Of a DNA stretch of 64,000 nucleotides, positions 32,009 to 42,905 are shown piece after piece. The position numbers and the translations under genes are program-made. The first letter of the stretch is position 1. Each line of letters starts with the position of its first letter. The notes below the pieces were generated by a model. That model worked only from the letters and a program-made list of their open reading frames with translations, made no database searches and was not told where the DNA came from. This DNA comes from Bradysia coprophila (taxonomy: Eukaryota > Arthropoda > Insecta > Diptera > Sciaridae), in contig NW_023503555.1 of the NCBI RefSeq assembly GCF_014529535.1, positions 6,324,001-6,388,000 of the forward strand, given 5' to 3'.

Positions 32009-32432
32009 AGGGTTTTCGGTTAAATTACTAGAATAAGAGTTGTAAGTTATAAGCGTTAATGAACTTACGATTAGGTTTTACGAATAATAATGAATATACA
32101 AAAAAAGTCGGTTTTACGTTTAGGTCTTCAGATAGAAAATATGTTAGAAAAATTCGTTTGATAGACAAGTAAGAACGACAACGATAACAATCTTACGGTT
32201 CGGTTTTACGTGGTTATAAATAATAGCAATAAAAGCCAATCAACTATTGCACGACGTTACGTCCTTTATTCAGTAGAACTAATGTCAAGTACAAATCAAA
32301 ATTTGAAATCTAAATTAATCAAACTTTAATGCAACAGTCAAGCACAATCAGCCCGAAGAAAAATAAAATAAAAAATTTAAATTTAACTCAAAAATTACAT
32401 TTTCACTGCAATGAACTCACTCAATGCGCCAA

Positions 32433-33503
32433 TCACTTCTTTGCTCTATGTGCAATCGTGGGAGAAACATCATAGTAATCAGCTGGACGCGATCTTTTGG
32501 TCGGTTTCGTGCGATCGATAGATGACTGTTCGACACCACACGATATCATGCGCTCCAACTCGTTAACACTACGATACAGGAAACCCTTACCACCTTCTAC
32601 TAATCGAACCAGGCATCCATTTCTGCCCATCCAAACCGAATGAGCTTTTTTATCCTTCACTGCTCTACGACCCACTGCCAACAGCCTACCAAAGTGAGGA
32701 GTAACGTGATTATTGATAAATATCAGCGAGTTCTCATTCCTAGAATGCAACGATTTAATGACATCAGCTATCCTCACATCTCTCGTCATCTTGGCCTTCA
32801 ACACTTGATATTTAGTGCTAAAGTCATTAAACTTCACGATGAAGATGTTCGTGTGGGTGTTTCCATCCTTGATCCTGTAGCAGCTGGAGATATTTGCTGG
32901 AGTAACCTTACAACCAATCAACGAAAATATTAGTACAGCAATTGATGACAAGTTCTCGTTTGGTAAATTAGGAGTTCCCATGATGGTTACATTCATTGCC
33001 AGAGCATTTTGTTTAAGCAGTTCCGAATCATGCTTATTGATTTCCAACGAAGCTTCAATCGAACTGATACGTGAATCCATCGCATCAATTGAGGTTAGGT
33101 TATATGACACTCGCTCATTAACGTCTTCAATTCGGTTGTTCAGCCTGAGGCTATATTCTTGAAGATCCGATTTAGTGCACAACGAGGATTGGGAGTTACG
33201 AATCTGTAGCAAAAGCGATAGCATTTCGTCCTTAGCCACATGTACGTTCGAATTAACTTGCACCGAGTGGTTGACGGGGTCTACCCCACTAGATACACTG
33301 GATTCAGAGCTGGACCGAAGTAATCTGTCCTCAGCATCGTTATTAATGATTAATACGTTATCGTCACTCATTTTTATAACTCTTTTAGCAGATCTATCCT
33401 GTTTATCTTTGGTATACGGATGATTTCGAGTATTACGCTTAGCTTTGCGATTCAGAACAACCATACGATCCATCAGTACATGTAATATAACACTGACAGA
33501 CAT
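32433..33503 (-). CDS. LINE ORF1 RNA-binding chaperone-like protein
   Basis: 356 codons from the minus-strand ATG at 33503; the open frame extends 16 codons upstream without an ATG. A basic N-terminus is followed by a Ser/Asp-rich linker. A long heptad-like coiled coil comes next (around residues 95-165, rich in Leu, Ile, Ser and Asp). After that is a domain with NVTIMGTPNLPNENLSS, CKVTPANISSCYRIKD and NIFIVKFND, typical of the trimeric ORF1 proteins of Jockey/CR1-like and L1-like elements. A basic tail (KRSRPAD...HRAKK) may bind nucleic acid. It would coat the LINE RNA. The frame is intact, in contrast to ORF2. Confidence 0.75.
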   Translation of the reverse strand: MSVSVILHVLMDRMVVLNRKAKRNTRNHPYTKDKQDRSAKRVIKMSDDNVLIINNDAEDRLLRSSSESSVSSGVDPVNHSVQVNSNVHVAKDEMLSLLLQIRNSQSSLCTKSDLQEYSLRLNNRIEDVNERVSYNLTSIDAMDSRISSIEASLEINKHDSELLKQNALAMNVTIMGTPNLPNENLSSIAVLIFSLIGCKVTPANISSCYRIKDGNTHTNIFIVKFNDFSTKYQVLKAKMTRDVRIADVIKSLHSRNENSLIFINNHVTPHFGRLLAVGRRAVKDKKAHSVWMGRNGCLVRLVEGGKGFLYRSVNELERMISCGVEQSSIDRTKPTKRSRPADYYDVSPTIAHRAKK

Positions 33504-33814
33504 TTTGGCGCGCAGAAACACAACGACAGCGACAACAGTGAGAGAATTCAAAGCAGCGAAAATGAGAAATTAACGTTTACAGAGACATACCTATAGCTGA
33601 ACTCCAATATTCAATGAAAATCGAGGTTTCAATTGACACAGCAAAATACAATTAAATTAGTTTCAAAGCAATAAGTAATCGGAAATTCAATTTCAAAGTT
33701 ATAAACTCACATCACACTATCACACTATCCGTACACGTTCTGATGTCACCTCGGAGGAAATAACGATTTTAAAAACGGATGCTAACGCACCCATTTTCAT
33801 ATTCGTTAAATCGA

Positions 33815-34143
33815 CAGATTTTGAAGAATCGGCCATACCTGGTTTACATTCATCGCCCAAAGCCACTTACAGTGGAGGTTTGACGCAAGTCCTTTTATCC
33901 ACTTACAAAAGAACTGATATCGGTGGAGGTGACGCGTACAGCTTCGACTCACAAAAAGAAAAGCGAAAATTGTACCGAAAAAAAATGAACAAAAATTTTT
34001 TTTTAAACTTGTACACTTGCGGAATTTTAAAAACCGACCCATTTTCTGTTTCGTGGTGTACTGGTTTTTTGTGAATTTTGCATGTATTTTATATGGAGAA
34101 GTCAGAAACTAAACTAAAACACAGAAACAATAAAATGTGTGTA
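33815..34143. repeat. Two adjacent MITE relics (copies of 6310-6645 and 16801-16934)
   Basis: 33820-33945 carries CGCCCAAAGCCACTTACAG and ACAAAAGAACTGATATCGG, the reverse of the family at 6310-6645. 34014-34143 is a decayed copy of the TA-flanked MITE at 16801-16934 (CACTTGCGGAATTTTAAAAA, ACCGACCCATTTTCTGT). Confidence 0.65.
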
Positions 34144-34499
34144 TGATAATTTAGAGCCATTTTGGGCTAAATTGAAAATCAGTCTACGACGACAAACAAA
34201 ATGGAAGTTTCTTCTTGTAATTGGATTTGCGTCACATGCTAAAATGCGGGTAGAAGTATTCATTCAGAATAGATTAATCAAACGGTAGTCAATTACCAAA
34301 CTAAAGATTGAACAGAAAGAACTATACTTTCATCTCTTAACTTCATTTTTTTTCAACGAATTTTTTCTCAAGAATTTAATTTTTCGTCGATTAAAACAAA
34401 AAATCTTGAAAATTGGTTAAGAATTACTCGAATTATTGTGAGAACAAGCGTTTCGGACGTTCTCTGTATAACGTTTATAACGGAATATTTTCAATAGTT

Positions 34500-34815
34500 A
34501 TTTACGTATCTGTTGTGGACGTTATATTTTAGGCAATTTCGCGGGTTGTAGCCCGAACGCAGTGAGCAGTGAGCGAAAGTGCCTAAAATAAATCGCCCAC
34601 AACAGATGCGTATACAACTTTTTCATGCTTCGGGGCCGAAAATGAGGGCAATTTTTCGAATTTTCTCGGGTTTCCGACCCTCTGCATGAAAACTTACATG
34701 TGCACCTGTTTGGGACGGTTGATTTAAGGCACTTTCGCTTGTAAGCCTCACTTCGTTCGGCCTACAATCCGCGAAATTGCCTAAAATCAATCGTCCAAAA
34801 CAGGTACACAAATAA
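34500..34815. repeat. Hairpin array, part 1 (families A and B)
   Basis: Family A hairpins (34500-34615 and 34693-34812) have arms such as GCACCTGTTTGGGACGGTTG and CAATCGTCCAAAACAGGTAC around GGCACTTTCGCTTGTAAGC. A family B hairpin (34621-34690) has TTTCATGCTTCGGGGCC opposite CCCTCTGCATGAAA. The two families alternate head to tail. Confidence 0.8.
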
Positions 34816-35269
34816 CCATTTTTGATACCAACATCGAAAGTTGATACTTTCGCCCTCGAAATCCGGGGCGAAAGTAAAAAAATGCAAGTTATGTGTTTGA
34901 GCGGGGAGAAAGAAAGAATACATAAAGCGAAAGTCAATATACATAATGCGAAAGTCGACTACATAATGTAATAGTCGACTCTTGTCAATAAGTGTACTGC
35001 GATCAAAATTGAAATAAAGCGTGCGCCAGTGCTCTTATTGAAATTAACATACGAAGTTGATACTTTTTGTTGCTGAATGATTTGTTAGTTATTTGTTAAT
35101 TTTTGTGTGTGTTGTTGTTGTGATGGCTAAATAATTAAATTTTTGATATGCCAGGAGGCTGCCGCCCCCTGGACCCCCGCATTTTCTGGCTAAATGCCTT
35201 CATACTTCAACATTTTGTTCTGCTGTTTGCGATACGTATCAACTTTCGATGTTGGTATCAAAAAAAATA

Positions 35270-36590
35270 GTATGAACGACTCGGGGCAAAAGTAAAAAAA
35301 TTCAACCTGTGCGATTGAGGCCCTTGCCTTCGGCGCGGGCATCAACTCTCGCACACGGTTGAATTTTTTTACTTTCGCCCCTTGTCATTCAATGTACTAT
35401 TTCATGCTTCGGGGCCGAAAATGAGGGCAATTTTTTGAATTTTCTCGGGTTTCCGGCCCTCTGCATGAAAACTTACATGTGCACCTGTTTGGGACGGTTG
35501 ATTTAAGGCACTTTCGCTTGTAAGCCTCACTTCGTTCGGCCTACAATCCGCGAAATTGCCTAAAATCAATCGTCCAAAACAGGTACACAAATAACCATTT
35601 CATGCTGAGGGCCCAAAATTACGAGAAAAATTCCGTAATTTATGCCCAAGGGCATGAAAAGAATCATTAGTGTCAGTTTTGGACTTTTGATGTGATTTTC
35701 TGTTACTGTCTTTACAGGGAATAAGATAAGCTGAGACGAATTATTATAAAAATGTTTCCATCTCTCGATGTTCTATATATAAACCACACCAATGCGAAGG
35801 AACCAAAACTGTGTAAAATAGTCGAGAGTGTTGTTGTCACTTCGTTCGGGCTACAACTCGCGAAAATAGCTTAAATACATCGTCCAAACCAAGTACACAA
35901 TAGTTATTTCATGCTGAGGGATGAAATTACGAGAAAAATTCCGTAATTTATGCCCAAGACATGAAAATTAAAATTTTCGTAGTTGGTGTAATGAAAAACG
36001 TTTAAAAGAACTTTAGTTATTTTCATGCCTTGGGCATAAATTACGGAATTTTCTCGCCCTCAGCATGAAAAGTTTTATACGCATCGGCTGTGGGCGGTTT
36101 ATTTTCGGCACTTTCGCTCACTGTTCACTTCGTTCGGGCAACAACTCGCGAAATTTCCTAAAATATACCGTCCACAACAGGTACGTAATGGTTATAATTG
36201 TGTACATGTTTTGGACGATTGATTTTAGGCAATTTCGCGGATTGTAGGCTGAACGAAGTGAGGCTCACAAGCGAAAGTGCCTTAAATCAACCGTCCCAAA
36301 CAGGTGCACATGTAAGTTTTCATGCTTCGGGGCCGAAAATAAGGGCAATTTTTCGAATTTTCTCGGGTTTCCGGCCCTCTGCATGAAAACTTACATGTGC
36401 ACCTGTTTGGGACGGTTGATTTAAGGCACTTTCGCTTGTAAGCCTCACTTCGTTCGGCGAAATCCGCGAAATTGCCTAAAATCAATCGTCCAAAACAGGT
36501 ACACAAATAACCATTTCATGCAGAGGTCCGGAAACCCGAGAAAATTCGAAAAATTGCCATCATTTTCGGCCCCGAAGCATGAAATATGAA
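35270..36590. repeat. Hairpin array, part 2 (families A, B and C)
   Basis: Family C (35275-35392) has GGGGCAAAAGTAAAAAAATT on the left and AATTTTTTTACTTTCGCCCC on the right, with CAACCTGTGCGA and TCGCACACGGTTG inside. Family B copies lie near 35400-35475, 35598-35660, 35908-35968, 36021-36072, 36317-36388 and 36514-36585. Family A copies lie near 35477-35592, 35835-35903 (partial), 36075-36190, 36198-36315 and 36391-36508. The stretch 34621-34815 is nearly identical to 35400-35600, so compound units have been copied as blocks. Confidence 0.8.
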
Positions 36591-36897
36591 AATTCAACTA
36601 TCAGTTAGTCACGACATAACAAGAGGCGCGAAAGTATTTTCGTCTCTCTAACAAAGTAGCGAAAGTACTTTCGGCCTTCGAACGGAGATGAGATGCGAAA
36701 GTAAATGACAGCAACAACATGTGTACCGCCTGGTGTCGTTGTGATCGCTGTGATTGTTGTGATAGAAAAGAACGTTGCCAACACTTTATTATTATTTTTT
36801 ATCAGGTATTTCGGTAAAATTTATCAATTGGAACGTGCTTGGGAAGCTCAAATTACAGTGTTCGTAGCGGGTGTAAAAAAAAGTAGTGTGGATCACG

Positions 36898-37508
36898 TGG
36901 CACGACGTAAAAAATTCAACCTGTGCGATTGCCGCCCTGGCCTTCGGGCACGGGCTGCAAACTTCGCACACGGTTCAATTTTAAAAGAAAAATTAATAAA
37001 TTAGGCTCTCGCATATGAATTTATTTCAATTTCATATACAAGGATCAACTAAAAATTATTCTACACTATGCCAAAAAATGTGTTGTTTTTCTTATAAAGT
37101 TGATTAAAAGTGACGAATTTAAATAACAAAATTTAAAGGGTCAAATTCAAAAATTTAAAGGAGATTTGGTTTGAGCCTTTGCTAAAAATCCCAATACTTT
37201 TACACGTAAATTGTAACAGCTTCTTGTGAATAATTAAGATGGCGCGCTGGTCGCATGTCGACAAACGTTGGTAATTCTGCTAACTTTACCAATGCTTTTT
37301 ACAATTGGAAAACAAATAAGCAATAGTTATTTGTGTACCTGATTTGGACGATTGATTTTAGGCAATTTCACGAGTTGGTGAATACAAGCGAAAGTGCCTA
37401 AAAGCAATCGTCCAAAGCAGGTACACATGTATGTGAGTTTTCATGCAAAGGGCCGAAAACTCGAGAAAATCTCAAAAATTGTCCTCATTTTCGGCCCGAA
37501 GCATGAAA
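36898..37508. repeat. Hairpin array, part 3
   Basis: A family C relic lies at 36898-36985 (AAAAAATTCAACCTGTGCGA and TCGCACACGGTTCAATTTT), family A at 37328-37430 and family B at 37437-37508. The array ends right at the conserved leader region of ATPase copy B. Confidence 0.7.
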
Positions 37509-37692
37509 ATCCCATATTTCGTGTGACTATTTCTATCACTCATTGATAGCAGTAATGAGTCGTAGAATATCCTGACTAATGAATTGCTTCACTCACATAG
37601 TATGTGTTTCGGATTAAAAAAGAAGTTTAGTTAAAAAAAATATCAATGTTATCGGTCAAAGCAGTTCCACCGACACTTTGCTGACAACGAAA

Positions 37693-37751
37693 GTAAGTTT
37701 TTCTTCTGATCACATTTAGACAAATCTGTAAATTCAAGTGAAATGTTTCAG
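37693..37751 (+). other. 59-nt leader intron of ATPase copy B
   Basis: The same donor (AAAGTAAGT), acceptor (ATGTTTCAG) and length as in copy A. The exon sequence 5' to it differs more (GCAGTTCCACCGACACTTTG), and the candidate TATA of copy A is missing. Confidence 0.7.
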
Positions 37752-37756
37752 TAACC

Positions 37757-40548
37757 ATGGGAGAATATTACGGATTAAATGTGAAAAGCTTATGCAAGTT
37801 AATGGAATGTAGTGGTCAACAGAGCATCGACGCGCCACATTCGGTAGTAATTCTACATCGACGAAAACTCGAGAAACGTTCTTGACAATACTGGGTGACG
37901 CCTTTCGCGATAAATTTTTTATAACGTTGCTGATTCTGTTTTTGATTCTATTCGAAATTCACAAATTAATATTTGTTGTTGTTGCAATAGTCGTGACTGT
38001 TGCGTTTGACAATTTTATGGTGTGCAAGTATCGGCGTTATTTTGATGTTGGTAGTCAATCGAAAGCAGTGACTGTAATTCGAAATGCGACTGTGACGAGC
38101 ATAAATATTGATGATGTTGTTGTTGGTGATGTGTGCATTTTAAATGAGAATAATGTCGTACCAGCGGATGGTATTTTAATTGAAAGTGATGGTCTCAAGT
38201 TAGACGAATCGTTTATGAATGGGACCTCGTGTTATACGAAAAAAGGTAAACATCTCGACGCAATGATACTATGTGGAAGTGAAGTAATTGCTGGCAGTGG
38301 AATTATGGTGGTAACAGCTGTGGGAGTGAACACGCGTAAAGGACAGATTTCTCAGGTGATGGAGATTCGAGCAAAGAATGGCAAAAGTAATCAAATTGTG
38401 AGTGTAGACAGTGAGCGAATAACTTTTGACGAAGAAGCAAGTATTCTACGACAGAAGATTCAAAAATTCTTTTGGAAAATTGCTTGCATTTGCTCGGTTA
38501 TTGGTGGAATTCTTTTCGTTATAATGATAGGACAGTTTTCAGTATACAAATTTGTTATTGGATCGAGACCTTGGGAAAACCATTATTTCAAAGCAATAAT
38601 ATGGCGACTGGTCGTATCCATCAGAGTCTCTGTATCCGGACTACCAGAGAGTATTGTTTTAGTAGTTCCGACTACGTTATTCATAACGTTTATAAAGCTC
38701 TACCAGGAGAACATCTATTTCCGTCGTCTATACAAATGTGAAGCAATGGGAAATGTATCGTCGATTTGCTTTGATAAAACTGGAACATTGACCACAAATA
38801 AAATGGAAGTTGTGCTGTCTCATATATGTGATCATCAACAAACATGGACCACTGGAAATGACCAACAAGCTATACCGAATAACATCCTCAAGTTGATAGC
38901 AGATAATGTATCGATAAACTCATCCACACACATCAATAATGATGGCAACATGGAACAGTTCGGAAATTACACAGAACGAGCTCTATTGGACTTTGTTACA
39001 AAAATCGATCTAAACTTCCAAACAATCCGAGATACACACTCTACACAGCGAGTGGCCCATGTCTTTCCTTTTAATTCTGATCGAAAATACATGGGCACTG
39101 CAATAATGTCAATAGGTAATGGAACTGGTTATCGACTCTTCATCAAGGGAGCGTCTGAAATTGTACTTGACAAATGTAATTTTATGTTCGGTGAAAACGG
39201 GAAACTGATGCACATGACAAATACCTTGCGCGATCAACTCCAAAATGAAGTTATAAAGTCGACAGCTACGAAACGTTTAAGAACAATCACATTAGCATAC
39301 CGTGACTTTGTTACCGAGAAAACTGCTGTCCATGAAACTTATATAAATTGTGAACCGAATTGGGACGACGAAGTGAATATTGTGCAAAATTTAACGTTTC
39401 TTGGCGTACTTGGAATTGATGATCCAATAAGACCCGACGCTCCTGACACAATCAAGACTCTTAAATCGTTGGGCATCACTGTTCGAATGATTAGCGGTGA
39501 CAACATCGAAACTGCAAAAGCGGTCGCAATAAAATGTGGAATAATGGAAACAGATGGCGAGAACGTAGCGTTGGATGCTACAGAGCTTAACCGTTGCATT
39601 CGAGACAAGGATGGTGTCATTCAGCACTATTTGTTTAATACTTTATATCCCAATTTGCGAGTGATTGCCAGAGCTTCACCTATCGATAAGTACAACATGA
39701 TTGATGGCCTCAAACGGAATGGTGAAATCGTGGCAATGGTTGGTAATAGTGATGGAGATGCTCTAGCATTGAAAAAAGCAGATATTGGAATTACACTTAA
39801 TCCATTAGGTGACGTCGCCGCCTGGGATGCATCCACTGTCTTGTTAAACAATGGTAAATTAGATGGAATTGTACGAACTGTGTTATGGGGTCGTAATTGC
39901 TATAACTCAATTGCTAAATTTGTGCAATTTGCATTGAGTGTTAAAGTGGTAATTTTTGTGGTTGAAGGTATTGTTTCATTGGTTGGTGACTTTTCCTACA
40001 AACCTTCAAATATTTTTGGGATTGACTGGCTTATGGCCATTCTGGCGCTGGTGTCGGCATATTTTACATACAAAATTGGAAACGATTTATCACTGAATCG
40101 ATCTTATGGACGAAGTGAATCTATAATTTCGAAGACGATGACGAAAAACATTTGTTTTCAATTGGTTTACCAATTTTTTGTGTTGATTGCAGTCTCGTAT
40201 ATTTTGTCGCATAGCGATGATGATACCATCTATCAGAATATTGTCGTTATGATGACTTTCTTTAACGTATTCAATTCAAGAAAACTTTTTACCGAACGTA
40301 ACATATTTGATGGAATTTGTTCAAATCTACCCCTGTGTGTCGTTTGGGTTGGTGCTTTAATTTTACATGTGCTTCAAACCCAATGTATCATATACCTTTT
40401 GCCACCAGATTATAACGAATGCGAACCTTTGCATTTATTTGATTGGATTTTATCAATATTGCTTGGCTGCGGTATTTTGATCTGGCACCAATTACTATTA
40501 TGTTGCTGTAAAGAAAAACAGGTCGAACATAATATTTCTGCGGTATAA
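37757..40548 (+). pseudogene. PMCA-like ATPase copy B, 5' frameshifting deletion
   Basis: The ancestral ATG (37757) is present, but a 91-bp deletion at TCAA microhomology (copy A 21217-21307) shifts the frame. The original start then reads only about 42 codons to a TGA. The remaining frame is open from before 37882 to the stop at 40548 and lacks an ATG until 38017, which would give 843 residues without TM1 and most of TM2. It keeps DKTGTLT, NGTS in place of TGES, GNSDGD in place of GDGxND, KGASEIV and ERNIFDGI. It reads SGDN where copy A has SGDD. Long retention of an open frame is odd for a dead gene; either the deletion is recent or an internal start is used. Differences from copy A concentrate in membrane segments. 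Confidence 0.75.
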
Positions 40549-40979
40549 CGAATGTGTGCGATTATCCGAGGCTGCAAACTTTAACATATAAAAAAATTCA
40601 CAACTTTTTCACAACGAAGACAAACATCACGGGCAAGACTGTAAACTTTAGAGAGGTCATTAAATTTTTTTTATTCATTTCCACATGCATTACCCAGAAT
40701 CACGAGAATATTAAGAAATTTTCGTATGAAATAACTAGCTACCATCATTTTCTTCATTTTCTCCCACTGTAACGATTTTTAGCAATTCATGTATAAATCA
40801 ATATTTTAATTGCATTAAACTTCTCGAATATTTTTTCCAGATTTGTTTTTTAATGTTTCGTCGCTGGTGTAACCTTGGTATCTACTGTATTCCTTGTAGA
40901 TTTTCTGTTCATTGTCATCAATATATACGTCGGGCTCAGAGACAAAACTAGACATTACTAGTCATGGAATTTTTTTGAA

Positions 40980-41815
40980 CATTCTTGGAACTGAAGTTTA
41001 ATAATATTTAATGTTTTTGAACTTCTCAACGCCCGATTTTTGGAAGTCGATCTTCAAAATAATCCCTCAAAGTTTCTCCGTCTGAATTCGGAATGCATCA
41101 ATCATACCAGAACAGTAAGTCTGTTTCTGTTGTGGAGATTTAACCTGTTACGGACGGCAATCATGTGACCAGTATTACTATCGGGTCTATTACTTCCAGT
41201 TGCGGTGATCAAAATTGTATGGAAAAATTAAAGTGACAAAATGTTTGGGGCACAGGGCAGAAAATCATTCTATTGGTCCCCTGATAAAAAGTGTCTATGG
41301 GACCGACTCGATCCGAATCGATTTAGGGTTCACAAAGTATGTGAAAAATAGCCAAAATCACTTGCCAACCAGGTTTTTAGAAAAAAAAAAAATAATTCGA
41401 ACTGATGATGAAGACTGATGTTAGGACATCTTAGTTTATATTAGTGTAAAATCTTTTCAACTTTTCCCGTGTATCGACACCTACTGTGTCCGTCCAGGCA
41501 GTGCTTGTCAAAGATCAGATTCATAGCGTTTATTCTGAGAGCGAGTCCTTATCGGTGACGAACAAAACCCAAAAAATTATTATGTGGAAATGTTCAGATT
41601 AACGAGGACTTCATTATCTGCAAAAAAAAAGTTTCATTATTTCAGATTTGTCTGTACTTTTCAAATAAAACTTATTACTCGGTGTCCCCGGCGAACTTTG
41701 GTAAGTAGCACTGGACGTCCACGCAAATATTCCGATCTCTTTTTGTCATTTATTGATATCCCCGAGATTTTCGGCCACCGACGCGTCTGGTCAACAGCTT
41801 TCAAGGAAAAAAAAG
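40980..41815. other. Non-coding stretch
   Basis: AT-rich, unique to copy B. It contains a fragment of the TGATGT...TGTAAAAT hairpin family near 41408-41455. No gene was recognised. Confidence 0.5.
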
Positions 41816-42139
41816 TTTACTGAAATCGGTTTTCATTTGGTGAAAATATTTCGAAAAGTCTCAAATTGGCTGGAATTACCCATATAAACATATTAACATA
41901 TTCATATAAACAACTTTTCATTCGAAATTCCCCAAAACAAATGCAAAATTCAATTTTCTGTCGAACAAATTCAAAAACATTCGACATGTTCGCTCTATCC
42001 GTCGAAACGACCCAGTCGTCACATTTAGCATCTCCCTGCCTCCGTTCCATACAAATTTTGACATTAGACAATATATATTTGACATTAGACCATAAATATA
42101 ACCACAAAATTGCTTTCGCAGCATCTCATGTATGGGATG

Positions 42140-42250
42140 ACTATAACATGACAAAGGATAAAAAGTTGAAAAGTGGTTTTTTCGTGTGAATTTTGTTGAG
42201 CCGAGGCGAAGCCGAAGCCAATAAACACACAAAAACAAGACTTTTCAACA
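42140..42250. repeat. Dispersed palindromic repeat
   Basis: GATAAAAAGT, TTCGTGTGAATTTTGTTGA, a GAGGCGAAGCCGAAGCC core and CACACAAAAACAAGACTTTT form an imperfect palindrome. A second copy is at 51088-51180 with CGAGGCTTAAGCGAGG at the core. Confidence 0.6.
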
Positions 42251-42446
42251 GTTCGTGTTCGTATAGGGCTATCAATATTACAGTAAGCCATGTTAATAGG
42301 AGAGATGAGTTTAAATGGAGATTTTCGATGGTGTAGTGTTGCAGTACAGTTTCAAAATAAACTGTTATGACGGGGAAGTGTTTTGTAGGGGAAATTGAGT
42401 TTGAACAACGCACTCCAAGAACTGGCACGAGAACAGAATTAAGTAA

Positions 42447-42651
42447 CAATGAAAGTAAATAGATAGGTATAGCCAAACGTTCAAATTTGTTCTAGCCGGA
42501 GCACATACGGATTTGCATGGCGCCACCTCAAACGAACTCATTTCTAGCGCAAATTTCCACTAGAAATGAGTTCGTTTGAGGTGGCGCCATGCAAATCCGT
42601 ATGTGCTCCGACTTGTATGGACTGGCCATACCTACTTATCTACTTTCATTG
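42447..42651. mobile_element. hAT-like MITE with TTAAGTAA duplication and perfect internal palindrome
   Basis: The ends are CAATGAAAGTAAATAGATAG and, mirrored, CAATGAAAGTAGATAAGTAG. The flanks TTAAGTAA at 42439-42446 and 42652-42659 are an exact 8-bp duplication. The interior is an exact palindrome: 42497-42547 is the reverse complement of 42560-42610, with a 12-bp loop. Same family as 24639-24821 but with a different core. Confidence 0.9.
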
Positions 42652-42699
42652 TTAAGTAAGAGGTCTCCACGACGCAGTAGTCTAAAATTCTAATATAAA

Positions 42700-42905
42700 T
42701 TCAGTTTTTTTATTTTGGTATAGGTCACTGCGTTACGGACGTTCCATAGAGTGTTATGATGAAAGAGAAGAAGGATAAAATAAACTGGTCTTCTGTTCTC
42801 TCGCTCTAATCGTACCACGTTGAAAGAGAAGCAAATACTTTGACAAGTACCCCAAGGCAAGTTATAATAACTAGTCTTCGGTTTTCTCGCTCTGATCATA
42901 ATAGT
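42700..42905. repeat. Short direct repeat pair
   Basis: AACTGGTCTTCTGTTCTCTC with GCTCTAATCGTA (about 42783) and AACTAGTCTTCGGTTTTCTC with GCTCTGATCATA (about 42869) are diverged direct copies about 86 bp apart. Significance is unknown. Confidence 0.4.

Larger units (their letters stand above)
28912..33750 (-). mobile_element. Non-LTR retrotransposon (LINE), nearly complete
   Basis: Two minus-strand ORFs in LINE order (ORF1 32433-33503, ORF2 29081-32008) are followed by a short 3'UTR and a tail rich in AAATAAAT (28912-28937 on the plus strand). The RT/EN composition resembles the Jockey/CR1 group. The 5' limit near 33750 is approximate and no target duplication was identified. It sits between the two duplicated ATPase segments. 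Confidence 0.8.
34265..42391. repeat. Segmental duplication, copy B
   Basis: Collinear with 20367-25817. It starts AATAGATTAATCAAACGGTA and ends at GGGAAGTGTTTTGT. It is longer than copy A because small-hairpin arrays (34450-35665 and 35835-37505) interrupt the upstream region. Sequence between about 40975 and 41870 is not shared with copy A. Confidence 0.75.

Noticed and set aside
37882..40548. Calling ATPase copy B a complete gene starting at 37882
   Set aside because: The codon at 37882 is TTG, not ATG, and corresponds to an internal Leu of copy A. The true start was removed from frame by a deletion.
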